This document shows positions 52,967 through 64,000 of a stretch of 64,000 nucleotides of DNA, in pieces. Source of the DNA: Pseudomonas sp. KBW05 (GTDB lineage Bacteria > Pseudomonadota > Gammaproteobacteria > Pseudomonadales > Pseudomonadaceae). Position 1 is the stretch's first letter. Each line of letters begins with the position of its first letter. The position numbers were made by a program, and so were the translations under genes. The stretch is from positions 1 to 64,000 of the forward strand of contig NZ_QAJM01000023.1 in the NCBI RefSeq assembly GCF_003852405.1, read 5' to 3'. The notes beneath the pieces were generated by a model, which was not told the origin of the DNA, ran no database searches, and saw nothing but the letters and a program-made list of their open reading frames with translations.

Positions 52967-53066
52967 GCAGTAAAGCCCTCGGTATCCAGTGAATGGCCCG
53001 GTGCAACTGCGCCAGGCAAAAGCGGCGTGCATTGTGCCCGAAAAAGGGTGTTTAAGCCAAGGGGTT

Positions 53067-53774
53067 CTAGTTAAGCGTGACCCATCTTTGATTAATCAGC
53101 AGTTCTATGGGGCGATATTGGGTCTTGTAGTTCATCTTTTTGCAGTTTTTGATCCAGTAACCCAGGTACACCGCCTCCAGCTCCAGGCGCAGGGCTTCAC
53201 CGATTTGCCACAGGATCGCAAAGCGCCCCAGGCTGCGGCGTTCTTCGGCGGGCTCGTAGAAGGTGTACACCGCCGACAGCCCGTTGGGCAGCAAATCGGT
53301 CACGGCGACGGCCACCAGCCGTCCGTCGAGGCGGAACTCGTAGAAGCGCGAGAAGGGCAGGTCGCGCACCAGGAAGGTCGAAAACTGGTCGCGGCTGGGC
53401 GGAAACATATCGCCGTCAGCATGGCGCTGTTCGATGTAGCGTTGGTAAAGGTCGAAATACTCTTCACTGTAGTGTGGCTTGGTGGCGGTCACCGTCAGGT
53501 CGGCATTGCGCTTGAGAATGCGCTTCTGGTTACGGTCCGGCAGAAATTGCGCGACAGGAATGCGCGCCGGTACGCAGGCATTGCAGTTCTGGCAATGGGG
53601 GCGGTACAGATGGTCGCCGCTGCGCCGAAAGCCCATTTCCGACAGGTCGGCGTACACGTGCACGTCCATCGGCTGGCTGGGGTCGAGGAACAGCGTGGTG
53701 GCCTGCTCGTCGGGCAGGTAGCTGCAAGAGTGGGCTTGAGTGGCATAAAACTTCAAGCGTGCCAGCTCGGTCAT
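53067..53774 (-). CDS. bpt: Leucyl-transferase Bpt (arginyltransferase-like, Asp/Glu-acting)
   Basis: A 235-residue member of the bacterial ATE1-like family that transfers leucine from Leu-tRNA to N-terminal Asp/Glu of proteins. Conserved parts are [18 protein letters not shown] (catalytic-type Cys), [15 protein letters not shown] and [19 protein letters not shown]. The ORF continues upstream to 54107 but only as a shadow of aat. Start 53774 gives the usual [17 protein letters not shown]. Followed upstream by aat after 56 bp. Confidence 0.93.
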
Positions 53775-53830
53775 GATCAACCCTCGGGATAAGCTTTGAA
53801 ACAAGTGTAAGCCACGTGCGCGAAAGTCGC

Positions 53831-54511
53831 CTAGGAAACCCAGGGCCCGCCATTGGGTTGGTCCAAGTGGTCGTGCAGGTACTGAGCAAAGTCGCTGCGC
53901 GGGATGGCGCGGGCGCCCAGGCTGTGCAGGTGGTCGTTGGGCATCTGGCAGTCGATCAGCACAAAGCCCCAGGCCTGCAACTGCCGGGTCAGGGTAGCGA
54001 AGCCGAATTTCGAGGCGTTGTCGGCACGGCTGAACATGGATTCGCCAAAGAACAATTGGCCCATTGCCAGGCCGTATAGCCCGCCCACCAGTCTGCCCTC
54101 GTCCCACACTTCGACGGAATGCGCGTAACCGCGCTGATGCAGCGCCAGGTACGCGTCCTGGATGCCTTCAGTGATCCAGGTGCTATCGGCATAGGCGCGG
54201 GGCGCGGCGCAGGCCTGGATGACGGCGGCGAAGTCCTGGTCAAAGGTCACGGTATAGCGTTGTTGACGCAACAGTTTGCCGAGGCTGCGGGAGACATGCA
54301 GTTCTTCGGGGAAGATCACCGTACGAGGATCTGGCGACCACCAGAGGATCGGCTGGCCGTCCGAGAACCACGGGAAGCAGCCGTGACGGTACGCCTGCAC
54401 CAGGCGTTCGGCTGACAGGTCGCCACCGGCAGCCAGCAGGCCATTGGGTTCGCGCATGGCCTTGGCCAGCGGCGGGAAGGTCAGGGAGTCACGTTGCAAC
54501 CAGGTCAGCAT
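53831..54511 (-). CDS. aat: Leucyl/phenylalanyl-tRNA-protein transferase
   Basis: A 226-residue GNAT-fold enzyme that adds Leu or Phe to N-terminal Lys/Arg, making ClpS-recognised degrons. Family blocks are [40 protein letters not shown] and [14 protein letters not shown]. Start 54511 ([14 protein letters not shown]) is preferred over upstream Mets to 54643, which precede atypical sequence. Likely cotranscribed with bpt. Confidence 0.96.
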   Translation of the reverse strand: MLTWLQRDSLTFPPLAKAMREPNGLLAAGGDLSAERLVQAYRHGCFPWFSDGQPILWWSPDPRTVIFPEELHVSRSLGKLLRQQRYTVTFDQDFAAVIQACAAPRAYADSTWITEGIQDAYLALHQRGYAHSVEVWDEGRLVGGLYGLAMGQLFFGESMFSRADNASKFGFATLTRQLQAWGFVLIDCQMPNDHLHSLGARAIPRSDFAQYLHDHLDQPNGGPWVS

Positions 54512-55000
54512 GGCATCCAGGCTTACGGAAGGGGAGGGGAGCGGCACCTGCCGCGAGAGAGGGTGATTATTGTCGACAGAGCGCCTCAGGGCCAGCCCGA
54601 ATCGGGCGCAAGTCAGGATTAGCGTGAGCGGGTGTTTCTGCAACTCTCTGCCGGGGATGTGGTCGTAACCGGGGTTACACCATGAAGGCCATTTGCCAAG
54701 CTTGCCTTGTTTGGTAAAAACAGCCCATAAGCCTTTGTCAGCAAAGACAATGCATGCTCAAATTGAACATGTTGCAACACTTGAATTGTCTATGCTGCCG
54801 AGGGAAGGGCAAGGGCGTGGCAACGGAGGCACAAACCCGTACAATGCGGGCACTGTGGCGTTATCGCCGTTTCACCGCTTCATCTCCCAGTGTTAAACGT
54901 AGAATCAACGACGTTCGTTTATTTTTCAGCTGCTCGGATTGGGCAGTGGTTGCAGTCATTCAATAGATGGACGCGCTAAAAGCGCAGGAAAAGACCCGTT
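54512..55000. other. aat-ftsK divergent intergenic region
   Basis: 489 bp between the divergent starts of aat and ftsK. Short frames here (for example 54693-54896, plus) have no ribosome-binding site or recognisable content. AT-rich sequence around 54750-54795 is the likeliest promoter area for ftsK. From memory trxB1 lies here in P. aeruginosa; it is absent. Confidence 0.5.
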
Positions 55001-57409
55001 TTGAAGAAATCCGCCGCAACACCTAAAGCAGCAGTCGTGCCGGCCTGGCGCCAGCACCTGCACTACCGCCTCAAGGAAGGTGCGCTGATCGCGATCGGCG
55101 CCCTGTGCCTGTTCCTGATGATGGCCTTGCTCACCTATGGCAAGGACGATCCGGGCTGGAGCCACAACAGCAAGATCGACGACGTACAGAACTTTGGCGG
55201 CCCCGCCGGTTCCTACAGCGCCGACATCCTGTTCATGGTGTTGGGTTACTTCGCGTACATCTTCCCCTTGCTGCTGGCGATCAAGACCTGGCAGATCTTC
55301 CGCCAGCGCCACGAGCCGTGGCAGTGGAGCGGCTGGCTGTTTTCCTGGCGGCTGATCGGCCTGGTGTTCCTGGTGCTGTCTGGCGCGGCCCTGGCCCATA
55401 TCCATTTCCATGCACCCACCGGCCTGCCGGCGGGCGCCGGTGGTGCGCTGGGCGAAAGCCTGGGCGACCTGGCGCGCAAGACCCTGAACATCCAGGGCAG
55501 CACGTTGATGTTTATCGCCCTGTTCCTCTTTGGCCTGACCGTGTTCACCGACCTGTCGTGGTTCAAGGTGATGGACGTGACCGGCAAGATCACCCTCGAC
55601 CTGCTGGAGCTGTTCCAGGGCGCTGCCAACCGCTGGTGGGCGGCGCGGGTCGACCGCAAGCGCATGGTCGCGCAACTGCGTGAAGTGGACACCCGCGTCA
55701 ACGAAGTGGTGGCCCCGAGCACGCCGGACCGCCGTGAGCAGGCCAAGGTCAAGGAGCGCCTGATCGAACGCGAGCAGGCCCTGAGCAAGCACATGTCGGA
55801 CCGCGAGAAGCAGGTGCCGCCAGTGATCGCGCCCGCACCGCCCAAGGCCCCCGAGCCAAGTGCCCGTGTGCAGAAAGAGAAACAGGCGCCGCTGTTTGTC
55901 GACAGCGCCGTCGAAGGCACCTTGCCGCCGATCTCGATTCTCGACCCGGCCGAAAAGAAACAACTCAACTATTCCCCAGAGTCGCTGGCTGCCGTTGGCC
56001 ACCTGCTGGAAATCAAACTGAAGGAATTCGGCGTCGAAGTGACCGTGGACTCGATCCACCCCGGCCCCGTCATCACCCGTTACGAAATCCAGCCGGCCGC
56101 GGGCGTCAAGGTCAGCCGCATCTCCAATCTGGCAAAAGACCTGGCCCGCTCCCTGGCCGTGACCAGTGTGCGCGTGGTGGAAGTGATCCCCGGCAAGACC
56201 ACTGTGGGCATCGAGATTCCCAACGAAGACCGCCAGATCGTGCGTTTCTCCGAAGTGCTGTCGACGCCCGAGTACGACAACTTCAAGTCGCCGGTCACCC
56301 TGGCCCTGGGCCACGACATCGGCGGCAAGCCGGTGATCACCGATCTGGCGAAAATGCCGCACTTGCTGGTGGCCGGTACCACCGGTTCCGGTAAGTCGGT
56401 GGGCGTGAACGCGATGATCCTGTCGATCCTGTTCAAGTCCGGCCCGGACGACGCCAAACTGATCATGATCGACCCGAAAATGTTGGAACTGTCGATCTAC
56501 GAAGGCATCCCGCACCTGTTGTGCCCGGTCGTCACCGACATGAAGGACGCCGCCAACGCCCTGCGCTGGAGCGTGGCCGAGATGGAGCGCCGCTACAAAT
56601 TGATGGCGAAGATGGGCGTGCGCAACCTGGCGGGCTTCAACGCCAAGATCAAGGAAGCCCACGATCGTGGCGAGACCATTGATGACCCGTTGTACAAGCG
56701 CGAAAGCATTCACGACGAAGCACCGAAGCTGACCAAGCTGCCGACCATCGTGGTGGTGGTGGACGAATTCGCCGACATGATGATGATCGTCGGCAAGAAA
56801 GTTGAAGAACTCATCGCCCGTATCGCCCAGAAGGCCCGTGCGGCCGGTATCCACTTGATCCTCGCCACCCAGCGGCCGTCGGTGGATGTGATCACCGGTC
56901 TGATCAAGGCCAACATTCCGACGCGCATGGCGTTCCAGGTGTCGAGCAAGATCGACTCGCGGACCATCATCGACCAGGGCGGCGCCGAGCAGCTGCTGGG
57001 CCACGGTGACATGCTCTACATGCCACCAGGTACCAGCCTGCCGATCCGTGTACATGGCGCCTTTGTCTCCGATGATGAAGTACACCGTGTGGTGGAAGCC
57101 TGGAAACTGCGCGGTGCCCCCGAGTACAACGACGACATCCTCAACGGCGTCGAAGAAGCCGGCAGCGGCTTCGAAAATGGCGGCGGTGGCGGTGACGACG
57201 ATGCGGAAACCGATGCCCTGTACGACGAAGCCGTGGCCTTTGTGCTCGAAAGCCGCCGTGCGTCGATTTCTGCGGTGCAGCGTAAGCTGAAAATCGGCTA
57301 CAACCGCGCCGCCCGCATGATCGAAGCCATGGAAATGGCCGGCGTCGTGACGGCCATGAACACCAACGGCTCGCGTGAAGTCATCGCCCCCGGGCAGATG
57401 CGCGACTGA
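55001..57409 (+). CDS. ftsK: DNA translocase FtsK
   Basis: An 802-residue divisome translocase that pumps chromosome termini toward dif sites. Four N-terminal membrane helices (about 25-190), a short charged linker rich in Lys/Glu/Pro (about 215-310), and the RecA-like motor with Walker [11 protein letters not shown] (from residue 459) and Walker [12 protein letters not shown]. The C-terminal winged-helix gamma domain ([20 protein letters not shown] onward) recognises KOPS. The start codon is TTG at 55001, after AGGAAAAG; no ATG gives a better start. Confidence 0.96.
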   Translation: MKKSAATPKAAVVPAWRQHLHYRLKEGALIAIGALCLFLMMALLTYGKDDPGWSHNSKIDDVQNFGGPAGSYSADILFMVLGYFAYIFPLLLAIKTWQIFRQRHEPWQWSGWLFSWRLIGLVFLVLSGAALAHIHFHAPTGLPAGAGGALGESLGDLARKTLNIQGSTLMFIALFLFGLTVFTDLSWFKVMDVTGKITLDLLELFQGAANRWWAARVDRKRMVAQLREVDTRVNEVVAPSTPDRREQAKVKERLIEREQALSKHMSDREKQVPPVIAPAPPKAPEPSARVQKEKQAPLFVDSAVEGTLPPISILDPAEKKQLNYSPESLAAVGHLLEIKLKEFGVEVTVDSIHPGPVITRYEIQPAAGVKVSRISNLAKDLARSLAVTSVRVVEVIPGKTTVGIEIPNEDRQIVRFSEVLSTPEYDNFKSPVTLALGHDIGGKPVITDLAKMPHLLVAGTTGSGKSVGVNAMILSILFKSGPDDAKLIMIDPKMLELSIYEGIPHLLCPVVTDMKDAANALRWSVAEMERRYKLMAKMGVRNLAGFNAKIKEAHDRGETIDDPLYKRESIHDEAPKLTKLPTIVVVVDEFADMMMIVGKKVEELIARIAQKARAAGIHLILATQRPSVDVITGLIKANIPTRMAFQVSSKIDSRTIIDQGGAEQLLGHGDMLYMPPGTSLPIRVHGAFVSDDEVHRVVEAWKLRGAPEYNDDILNGVEEAGSGFENGGGGGDDDAETDALYDEAVAFVLESRRASISAVQRKLKIGYNRAARMIEAMEMAGVVTAMNTNGSREVIAPGQMRD

Positions 57410-57413
57410 CCCC

Positions 57414-57437
57414 GTGCCGCGTGGCAGCACGCGGCAC
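57414..57437 (+). repeat. Perfect hairpin between ftsK and lolA
   Basis: GTGCCGCGTG (57414-57423) / CACGCGGCAC (57428-57437), 10 bp with a 4-nt loop, in the 54-bp gap. No U-tract follows, so it is more likely an mRNA-stability or processing hairpin than a full terminator. Confidence 0.6.
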
Positions 57438-57463
57438 GCCCTTACGACTCAATGAGGACTCCC

Positions 57464-58087
57464 ATGCGCCTTATCCGCATGCTGTTGTTGCCGGCACTGG
57501 CCCTGACTGCTGTTTCGGCTCACGCTGACCCGGCCTCCGTCGCCAGCCTGACCAACCTGTTGGACAAATCCAAGACCCTGACCGCGCGCTTCTCCCAGCT
57601 GACCCTGGACGGCGGCGGCACCCAGTTGCAGGAAACCGCCGGTGAAATGGCCGTGCAGCGCCCTGGCCTGTTCTTCTGGAAGACCGACGCGCCGAACGAG
57701 CAGACCATCGTCTCCGACGGCCAGAAGGTCACTCTGTGGGACCCGGACCTGGAGCAGGTGACCATCAAGAAGCTCGACCCGCGCCTGAACCAGACCCCGG
57801 CGCTGTTGCTGTCGGGCGATGTGTCGAAGATCAGCGACAGCTTCGAGATCACCTCCAAGCAAACCAGCAACGTGATCGAGTTCACCCTCAAGCCGAAATC
57901 CAAGGACACGCTGTTTGACACCCTGTCCCTGTCGTTCGGCAATGGCGTGATCAACAACATGCGCCTGATCGACAGCGTCGGCCAGCGCACCGATATCCTG
58001 TTCTCCGGGGTCAAGGCCAACCAGCCGGTGGCCGCCTCCACGTTCAAGTTCGACATCCCCAAGGGTGCCGACGTGATCCAGGAGTAA
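57464..58087 (+). CDS. lolA: Outer-membrane lipoprotein carrier protein LolA
   Basis: A 207-residue periplasmic chaperone carrying lipoproteins from LolCDE to LolB. The signal peptide [20 protein letters not shown] ends near residue 21 (HA-DPA). The mature domain has the LolA fold landmarks [40 protein letters not shown] and the Arg/Trp-rich cavity. Start 57464 follows GAGG; an in-frame ATG four codons upstream overlaps that site. Downstream of ftsK, upstream of rarA by 10 bp. Confidence 0.95.
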   Translation: MRLIRMLLLPALALTAVSAHADPASVASLTNLLDKSKTLTARFSQLTLDGGGTQLQETAGEMAVQRPGLFFWKTDAPNEQTIVSDGQKVTLWDPDLEQVTIKKLDPRLNQTPALLLSGDVSKISDSFEITSKQTSNVIEFTLKPKSKDTLFDTLSLSFGNGVINNMRLIDSVGQRTDILFSGVKANQPVAASTFKFDIPKGADVIQE

Positions 58088-58097
58088 AACGCTGCCC

Positions 58098-59419
58098 ATG
58101 GACCTGTTTCGCAGTGACCCGATTGCCCAGCCCCTGGCTGCGCGCTTGCGCTCGACCAACCTGGATGAGTACGTCGGCCAGGAGCACCTGCTCGCTCGCG
58201 GCAAGCCTTTGCGCGAAGCCCTGGAGCAAGGTGCGCTGCACTCGATGATTTTCTGGGGCCCGCCCGGGGTGGGTAAAACCACCCTGGCGCGCCTGTTGGC
58301 GAAAGTCTCGGATGCACACTTCGAAACGGTCTCGGCGGTACTTGCCGGGGTCAAGGAGATCCGCCAGGCGGTCGAGGTGGCCAAGCAGCAGGCCGGGCAA
58401 TACGGCAAGCGCACCATCTTGTTCGTCGATGAAGTGCATCGCTTCAACAAGTCGCAGCAGGATGCGTTCCTGCCCTATGTGGAAGACGGCACGCTGATCT
58501 TTATCGGCGCCACCACCGAAAACCCTTCGTTCGAATTGAACAACGCCTTGCTCTCGCGGGCGCGGGTCTATGTGCTCAAGAGCCTGGACGAAGCGGCGAT
58601 GCAAAAGCTGTTGCACCGCGCCTTGAGCGAAGACAAGGGCTTGGGCAAGCGCCAGCTGAGCGTCAGCGACGAAGGCTTCAAGATTCTGCTGACCGCCGCC
58701 GATGGCGATGGGCGGCGCTTCCTCAACCTGCTGGAAAACGCCTCCGACCTGGCGGAAGACGGCAGCGAGATCGGTGTCGACCTGCTGCAAAGCCTGCTGG
58801 GCGACACCCGCCGCCGTTTCGACAAGGGCGGCGAAGCCTTCTATGACCAGATCTCGGCGCTGCACAAATCCGTGCGTGGTTCCAACCCCGACGGCGCGCT
58901 GTACTGGTTTGCGCGCATGATCGACGGCGGTTGCGACCCGCTGTACCTGGCCCGTCGCGTGGTGCGCATGGCCAGCGAAGACATCGGCAACGCCGACCCG
59001 CGTGCACTGAGCCTGTGCCTGGCGGCGTGGGACGTGCAGGAGCGCCTCGGCAGCCCGGAAGGCGAGTTGGCGGTGGCCCAGGCCATCACCTACCTGGCCT
59101 GTGCACCCAAAAGTAACGCGGTGTACATGGGCTTCAAATCGGCGCTGCGTGCGGCCGCCGAATACGGCTCCCTTGAGGTGCCGATGCACCTGCGCAATGC
59201 GCCGACCAAGCTGATGAAGCAACTGGGTTATGGCGATGAATACCGCTACGCCCATGACGAGCCGGACGCTTATGCCGCCGGCGAAGACTACTTCCCCGAT
59301 GAGCTTGAACCGCTGCCGCTGTATCAGCCAGTGCCCCGTGGCCTGGAGCTGAAAATCGGCGAAAAGCTCAATCACCTCGCACAACTCGATCGACTCAGCC
59401 CAAAACAGCGGAGAAAGTA

Positions 59420-59420
<1 letters not shown>
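58098..59420 (+). CDS. rarA: Replication-associated recombination protein RarA
   Basis: A 440-residue AAA+ ATPase of the RarA/MgsA/WRNIP1 family acting at stalled forks. Walker [10 protein letters not shown] starts at residue 54; Walker B is [10 protein letters not shown]; the sensor [12 protein letters not shown] is intact. The C-terminal tetramerisation region ([20 protein letters not shown]) is typical. The stop codon overlaps the GTG start of crcB by 1 nt. Confidence 0.96.
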
Positions 59421-61091
<1,671 letters not shown>

Positions 61092-62486
61092 ATGGAATTT
61101 CTGCCGCTGTTTCATAACCTGCGCGGCAGTCGTGTGTTGGTCGTCGGTGGCGGGGAGATTGCCTTGCGCAAATCCCGGCTGCTGGCCGACGCCGGTGCGT
61201 TGCTGCGGGTGGTTGCTCCCCAGATCGAAGACCAGCTCAATGAGTTGGTGCTGGGCAGTGGCGGGGAACTGATTTTGCGCGGTTATCAGGAGGCCGACCT
61301 CGACGGCTGCACCCTGATCATCGCCGCCACCGACGATGAAACGCTGAACGCGCAGGTGTCCAGCGATGCCAAGCGTCGGTGCGTGCCGGTCAATGTGGTC
61401 GACGCGCCCGCCTTGTGCAGCGTGATCTTCCCGGCGATTGTCGACCGTTCACCGTTGGTGATTGCGGTGTCCAGCGGCGGCGATGCACCGGTGCTGGCGC
61501 GGCTGATCCGCGCCAAGCTGGAAACCTGGATTCCGTCCACCTATGGCCAGTTGGCCGGGTTGGCGGCGCGCTTTCGCGCCCAGGTCAAAGGCTTGTATCC
61601 GGATGTGCAGCAACGTCGCGCGTTCTGGGAAGAGGTGTTCCAGGGCCCGATTGCCGATCGGCAACTGGCCGGGCAGGGCGCCGAAGCCGAGCGTTTGCTG
61701 GTGGAAAAAGTCAACGGCAAGGCGCCCCATGCGCCGGGTGAGGTTTACCTGGTGGGCGCCGGCCCCGGCGATCCGGACCTGCTGACCTTCCGCGCACTGC
61801 GCCTGATGCAGCAAGCCGACGTAGTGCTCTACGACCGCCTCGTTGCGCCAGCGATTCTGGAGTTGTGCCGCCGCGATGCCGAGCGTGTGTACGTCGGCAA
61901 GCGTCGCGCCGACCATGCCGTGCCGCAAGATCAGATCAACCAGCAACTGGTGGACCTGGCCAAGCAAGGCAAGCGCGTGCTGCGCCTCAAGGGTGGCGAT
62001 CCGTTCATCTTTGGTCGCGGTGGCGAGGAGATCGAAGAACTGGCGGCCCATGGCATCCCGTTCCAGGTCGTGCCGGGTATCACGGCGGCCAGTGGTTGTG
62101 CGGCGTACGCCGGGATCCCGCTGACCCACCGCGACTATGCGCAATCGGTGCGTTTCATCACAGGGCATTTGAAGGACGGGACTTCGGACCTGCCCTGGCA
62201 TGACCTGGTGGGGCCGTCGCAGACCCTGGTGTTCTACATGGGCTTGATTGGCTTGCCGATCATCTGCGAACAGCTGATCCAGCATGGACGCGCAGCCGAT
62301 ACCCCGGCGGCGTTGATCCAGCAAGGCACCACCTCCAACCAGCGTGTGTTCACCGGCACCCTGGCCGACTTGCCGCGTATGGTGGCGGAGCATGAAGTGC
62401 ATGCGCCGACACTGGTGATCGTGGGTGAGGTGGTGGTGTTGCGTGAAAAGCTAAAGTGGTTCGAAGGCGCGCAGTCACAGATCTGA
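61092..62486 (+). CDS. cysG: Sirohaem synthase
   Basis: A 464-residue trifunctional enzyme for sirohaem, the cofactor of sulfite and nitrite reductases. The N-terminal CysG-B half has a Rossmann NAD motif ([19 protein letters not shown]) for dehydrogenation and ferrochelation. The C-terminal CysG-A half is a uroporphyrinogen-III methyltransferase ([59 protein letters not shown]). Starts directly after serS. Confidence 0.97.
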   Translation: MEFLPLFHNLRGSRVLVVGGGEIALRKSRLLADAGALLRVVAPQIEDQLNELVLGSGGELILRGYQEADLDGCTLIIAATDDETLNAQVSSDAKRRCVPVNVVDAPALCSVIFPAIVDRSPLVIAVSSGGDAPVLARLIRAKLETWIPSTYGQLAGLAARFRAQVKGLYPDVQQRRAFWEEVFQGPIADRQLAGQGAEAERLLVEKVNGKAPHAPGEVYLVGAGPGDPDLLTFRALRLMQQADVVLYDRLVAPAILELCRRDAERVYVGKRRADHAVPQDQINQQLVDLAKQGKRVLRLKGGDPFIFGRGGEEIEELAAHGIPFQVVPGITAASGCAAYAGIPLTHRDYAQSVRFITGHLKDGTSDLPWHDLVGPSQTLVFYMGLIGLPIICEQLIQHGRAADTPAALIQQGTTSNQRVFTGTLADLPRMVAEHEVHAPTLVIVGEVVVLREKLKWFEGAQSQI

Positions 62487-62494
62487 ACCTTACT

Positions 62495-62528
62495 CTTGTG
62501 GCGAGGGAGCAAGCTCCCTCGCCACAAG
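62495..62528. repeat. Minimal REP-derived palindrome
   Basis: CTTGTGGCGAGGGAGC (62495-62510), AA, and the inverted copy (62513-62528). This is the TGTGGCGAGGGAGC class reduced to a 16-bp stem without a normal spacer. It lies 8 bp after cysG and may double as a terminator. Confidence 0.88.
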
Positions 62529-62534
62529 GTGTTT

Positions 62535-63530
62535 TCAGCTCAAGACGCCGTTGCCTGTCAGGCGCTCACGATCATGCTTGCCATCAAAGTCCTGCAACGG
62601 GCCTTTAGGCACAATCCCCGTCGGATTGATCGTGCGGTGACTGGCATAGTAATGCCCCTTGATATGCGCAAAATCCACCGTCTCGGCCACCCCCGGCCAC
62701 TGGTATATCTCCCTTAGCCAATTCGACAAATTCGGATAATCCGCAATCCGCCGCAAATTGCATTTGAAGTGCCCGTAATACACCGCATCAAAGCGAATCA
62801 GCGTGGTGAACAGGCGCACATCCGCCTCGGTCAGGTATTCACCCGCCAGGTAGCGATGGTCGCTAAGGTGCTGTTCCAGGTAATCCAATTCGGCAAACAC
62901 ATCATCAAACGCGCCTTCGTACGCCTGCTGCGAAGTGGCGAAGCCTGCGCGGTACACGCCGTTGTTCACGGCCGGGTAAATACGCTCATTCAGTGTGTCG
63001 ATGGTCGGGCGCAGCGCTTTGGGGTAGAAGTCCAGGGTGTTGCCGGTCAGCCCGTTAAACGCGCTGTTGAACATACGGATGATCTCCGCCGACTCATTGC
63101 TGACGATGCGCTTGAGCTTCTTGTCCCACAGCACGGGCACTGTCACGCGGCCGGTGTAGTCGGCGGTGTCAGCGGTATAACGCTGGTGCATGAAGGCAAA
63201 GTCGTCGAGGGCGTCGCCGCTGGAGCCGTAGGCCTTGTCGAAGGTCCAGCCGTTTTCCAGCATCAGCCAACTGACCACGGACACATCGATCAGGCTTTCC
63301 AGTCCCTTGAGCTTGCGCAGGATCAAGGTGCGGTGAGCCCAAGGGCAGGCGAGGGACACATACAGATGGTAGCGGCCGGCTTCGGCCTGGAAGCCACCTT
63401 CGCCGCTCGGGCCAGACGCGCCGTCGGCGGTGACCCAGTGGCGGCGTTGCGCTTGTTCGCGCTGGAATGCGCCGTCCGCGCTACTTTCGTACCACTGGTC
63501 TTTCCAGTGTCCTTCGATCAGCAAACCCAT
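62535..63530 (-). CDS. Glutathionyl-hydroquinone reductase (GST Xi class, YqjG-like)
   Basis: A 331-residue enzyme that reduces glutathionyl-hydroquinones. The active Cys is C62 in LACPWAHRTL, the Xi-class hallmark. The GST N-domain occupies about 50-170 and the helical C-domain about 175-320 (LDYLEQHLSDHRYLAGEYLT, LFTTLIRFDAVYYGHFKCNL). The start MGLLIEGHWKDQWYES is at 63530. The stop lies 6 bp from the REP palindrome. Substrates may be quinones from aromatic catabolism. Confidence 0.93.
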   Translation of the reverse strand: MGLLIEGHWKDQWYESSADGAFQREQAQRRHWVTADGASGPSGEGGFQAEAGRYHLYVSLACPWAHRTLILRKLKGLESLIDVSVVSWLMLENGWTFDKAYGSSGDALDDFAFMHQRYTADTADYTGRVTVPVLWDKKLKRIVSNESAEIIRMFNSAFNGLTGNTLDFYPKALRPTIDTLNERIYPAVNNGVYRAGFATSQQAYEGAFDDVFAELDYLEQHLSDHRYLAGEYLTEADVRLFTTLIRFDAVYYGHFKCNLRRIADYPNLSNWLREIYQWPGVAETVDFAHIKGHYYASHRTINPTGIVPKGPLQDFDGKHDRERLTGNGVLS

Positions 63531-63618
63531 GACTGGCTCCTTGGCTAATAAGCGTTGGAGCCCAGTCTAAAGGGATGGGTTCGATTTAAAAGCGCAAAGA
63601 CTGCGGGTGAATGATCGA

Positions 63619-64000
63619 TTAAATCGATTTATCCCGCGCGTCCCAGTATTGCTGGGCCAGGGCAAACGCCTGTTCCCGTGGGTGGCCGAGGCCGCGCAAG
63701 GCCAGGGCCATGGTGGCAATCAGCGCCAGTTGCGGGTAGCTGTCCTCGACATCACCGCGCCACAACGCCTTCAAGTGCTCGGGCTCAAGGCTGGCCGGCT
63801 TGACGTGGCGCTGGGCGGAGAGGGCAGGCCACTCTTCGTCCCAGCTTTCGCCGCCGGTGGTGCCATAGAGGTGGCTGGCGGAGTCGGGGTTGATCTCGAT
63901 CTCGCCGCCGTCACCCTTGACCACAATCACGTTGTCGCCGAGAAGGCCGCTGGCATCGCGGTGCACGCCCTGGTAACCGGGATGGAAAATGCTTTGCAGG
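63619..64000 (-). CDS. 3' part of a TrpD2/YbiB-like protein (gene continues past the window)
   Basis: Only the last 127 codons are visible; the frame is open to the window edge. The visible start-like codon at 63966 is an internal GTG, since upstream codons read IFHPGYQG in frame. The segment SIFHPGYQGVHRDASGLLG and NVIVVKGDGGEIEINPDSAS match the glycosyl-transferase family 3/TrpD2 proteins (YbiB), which bind nucleic acids and lack confirmed anthranilate transferase activity. The N-terminus lies outside, so length and start are unknown. Confidence 0.7.
   Translation of the reverse strand, partial: LQSIFHPGYQGVHRDASGLLGDNVIVVKGDGGEIEINPDSASHLYGTTGGESWDEEWPALSAQRHVKPASLEPEHLKALWRGDVEDSYPQLALIATMALALRGLGHPREQAFALAQQYWDARDKSI

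Noticed and set aside
54693-54966. Two short plus-strand frames between aat and ftsK
   Set aside because: No ribosome-binding site, Cys/Arg-rich translations and mutual overlap; probably promoter DNA.
54956-57430. 824-codon open frame antisense to ftsK
   Set aside because: His/Asp/Gly-biased translation typical of an antisense shadow; ftsK on the other strand has all its motifs.

Overview
The window looks like core chromosome of a Pseudomonas, most likely the P. fluorescens group. The evidence is the high-GC codon usage, a 13-gene nuo operon with fused nuoCD, both isocitrate dehydrogenase types side by side, and many REP/REPIN palindromes of P. fluorescens type (TGTGGGAGCGGGCTTGCTCG and TGTGGCGAGGGAGC families). 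From memory, the order nuo - aceA - purB - hflD - mnmA - idh/icd - cspD - clpS - clpA - infA - bpt - aat - ftsK - lolA - rarA - serS - cysG is close to that of P. aeruginosa PAO1. No rRNA, tRNA, CRISPR array, insertion sequence or prophage was seen.

Layout. 1-4.7 kb: a MacAB/TolC-type tripartite ABC exporter (ATPase, permease, outer-membrane factor, adaptor) on the minus strand, divergent from a TetR regulator at 5.0-5.8 kb. 6.1-10.2 kb: an AT-richer accessory stretch with a 1235-residue modular beta-sandwich-like protein and a small lipoprotein with a CBM14 (peritrophin-A-like) motif; each is preceded by a perfect CTGTCA-N4-TGACAG palindrome. 10.4-20.4 kb: single-gene units for a FUSC protein, a GapN-like dehydrogenase, a DyP peroxidase, a Tat-exported carbonic anhydrase, two MFS transporters, a DUF3087 protein, a small conserved protein, an arylamine N-acetyltransferase and an outer-membrane barrel with a strongly structured 5' leader. 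20.8-35.7 kb: the complete nuo operon, with a structured nuoF-nuoG gap. 36.4-47.5 kb (minus strand): aceA, a secretin-domain protein, a GNAT enzyme, roxA, purB, hflD, mnmA, a Nudix hydrolase, a secreted CBM20 protein and monomeric idh. 48.0-64.0 kb: icd, cspD, clpS-clpA, infA, bpt, aat, ftsK, lolA, rarA, crcB, serS, cysG, a glutathionyl-hydroquinone reductase and the 3' part of a ybiB/trpD2-like gene.

Functional themes. Isocitrate is split between the TCA cycle (icd, idh) and the glyoxylate shunt (aceA), with Complex I encoded next door to take up the NADH. The bacterial N-degron pathway is nearly complete within 5 kb: Bpt and Aat add leucine or phenylalanine to protein N-termini, ClpS recognises them and ClpA unfolds them. 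RoxA, MnmA, InfA and SerS add a translation theme.

Most novel-looking items: (1) the matched palindromes in front of the two accessory surface-protein genes; (2) a long nested hairpin that would bury the ribosome-binding site of the outer-membrane barrel gene; (3) hairpin-rich leaders at nuoG and icd; (4) standalone CBM14- and CBM20-like exported proteins; (5) the 1235-residue modular protein.
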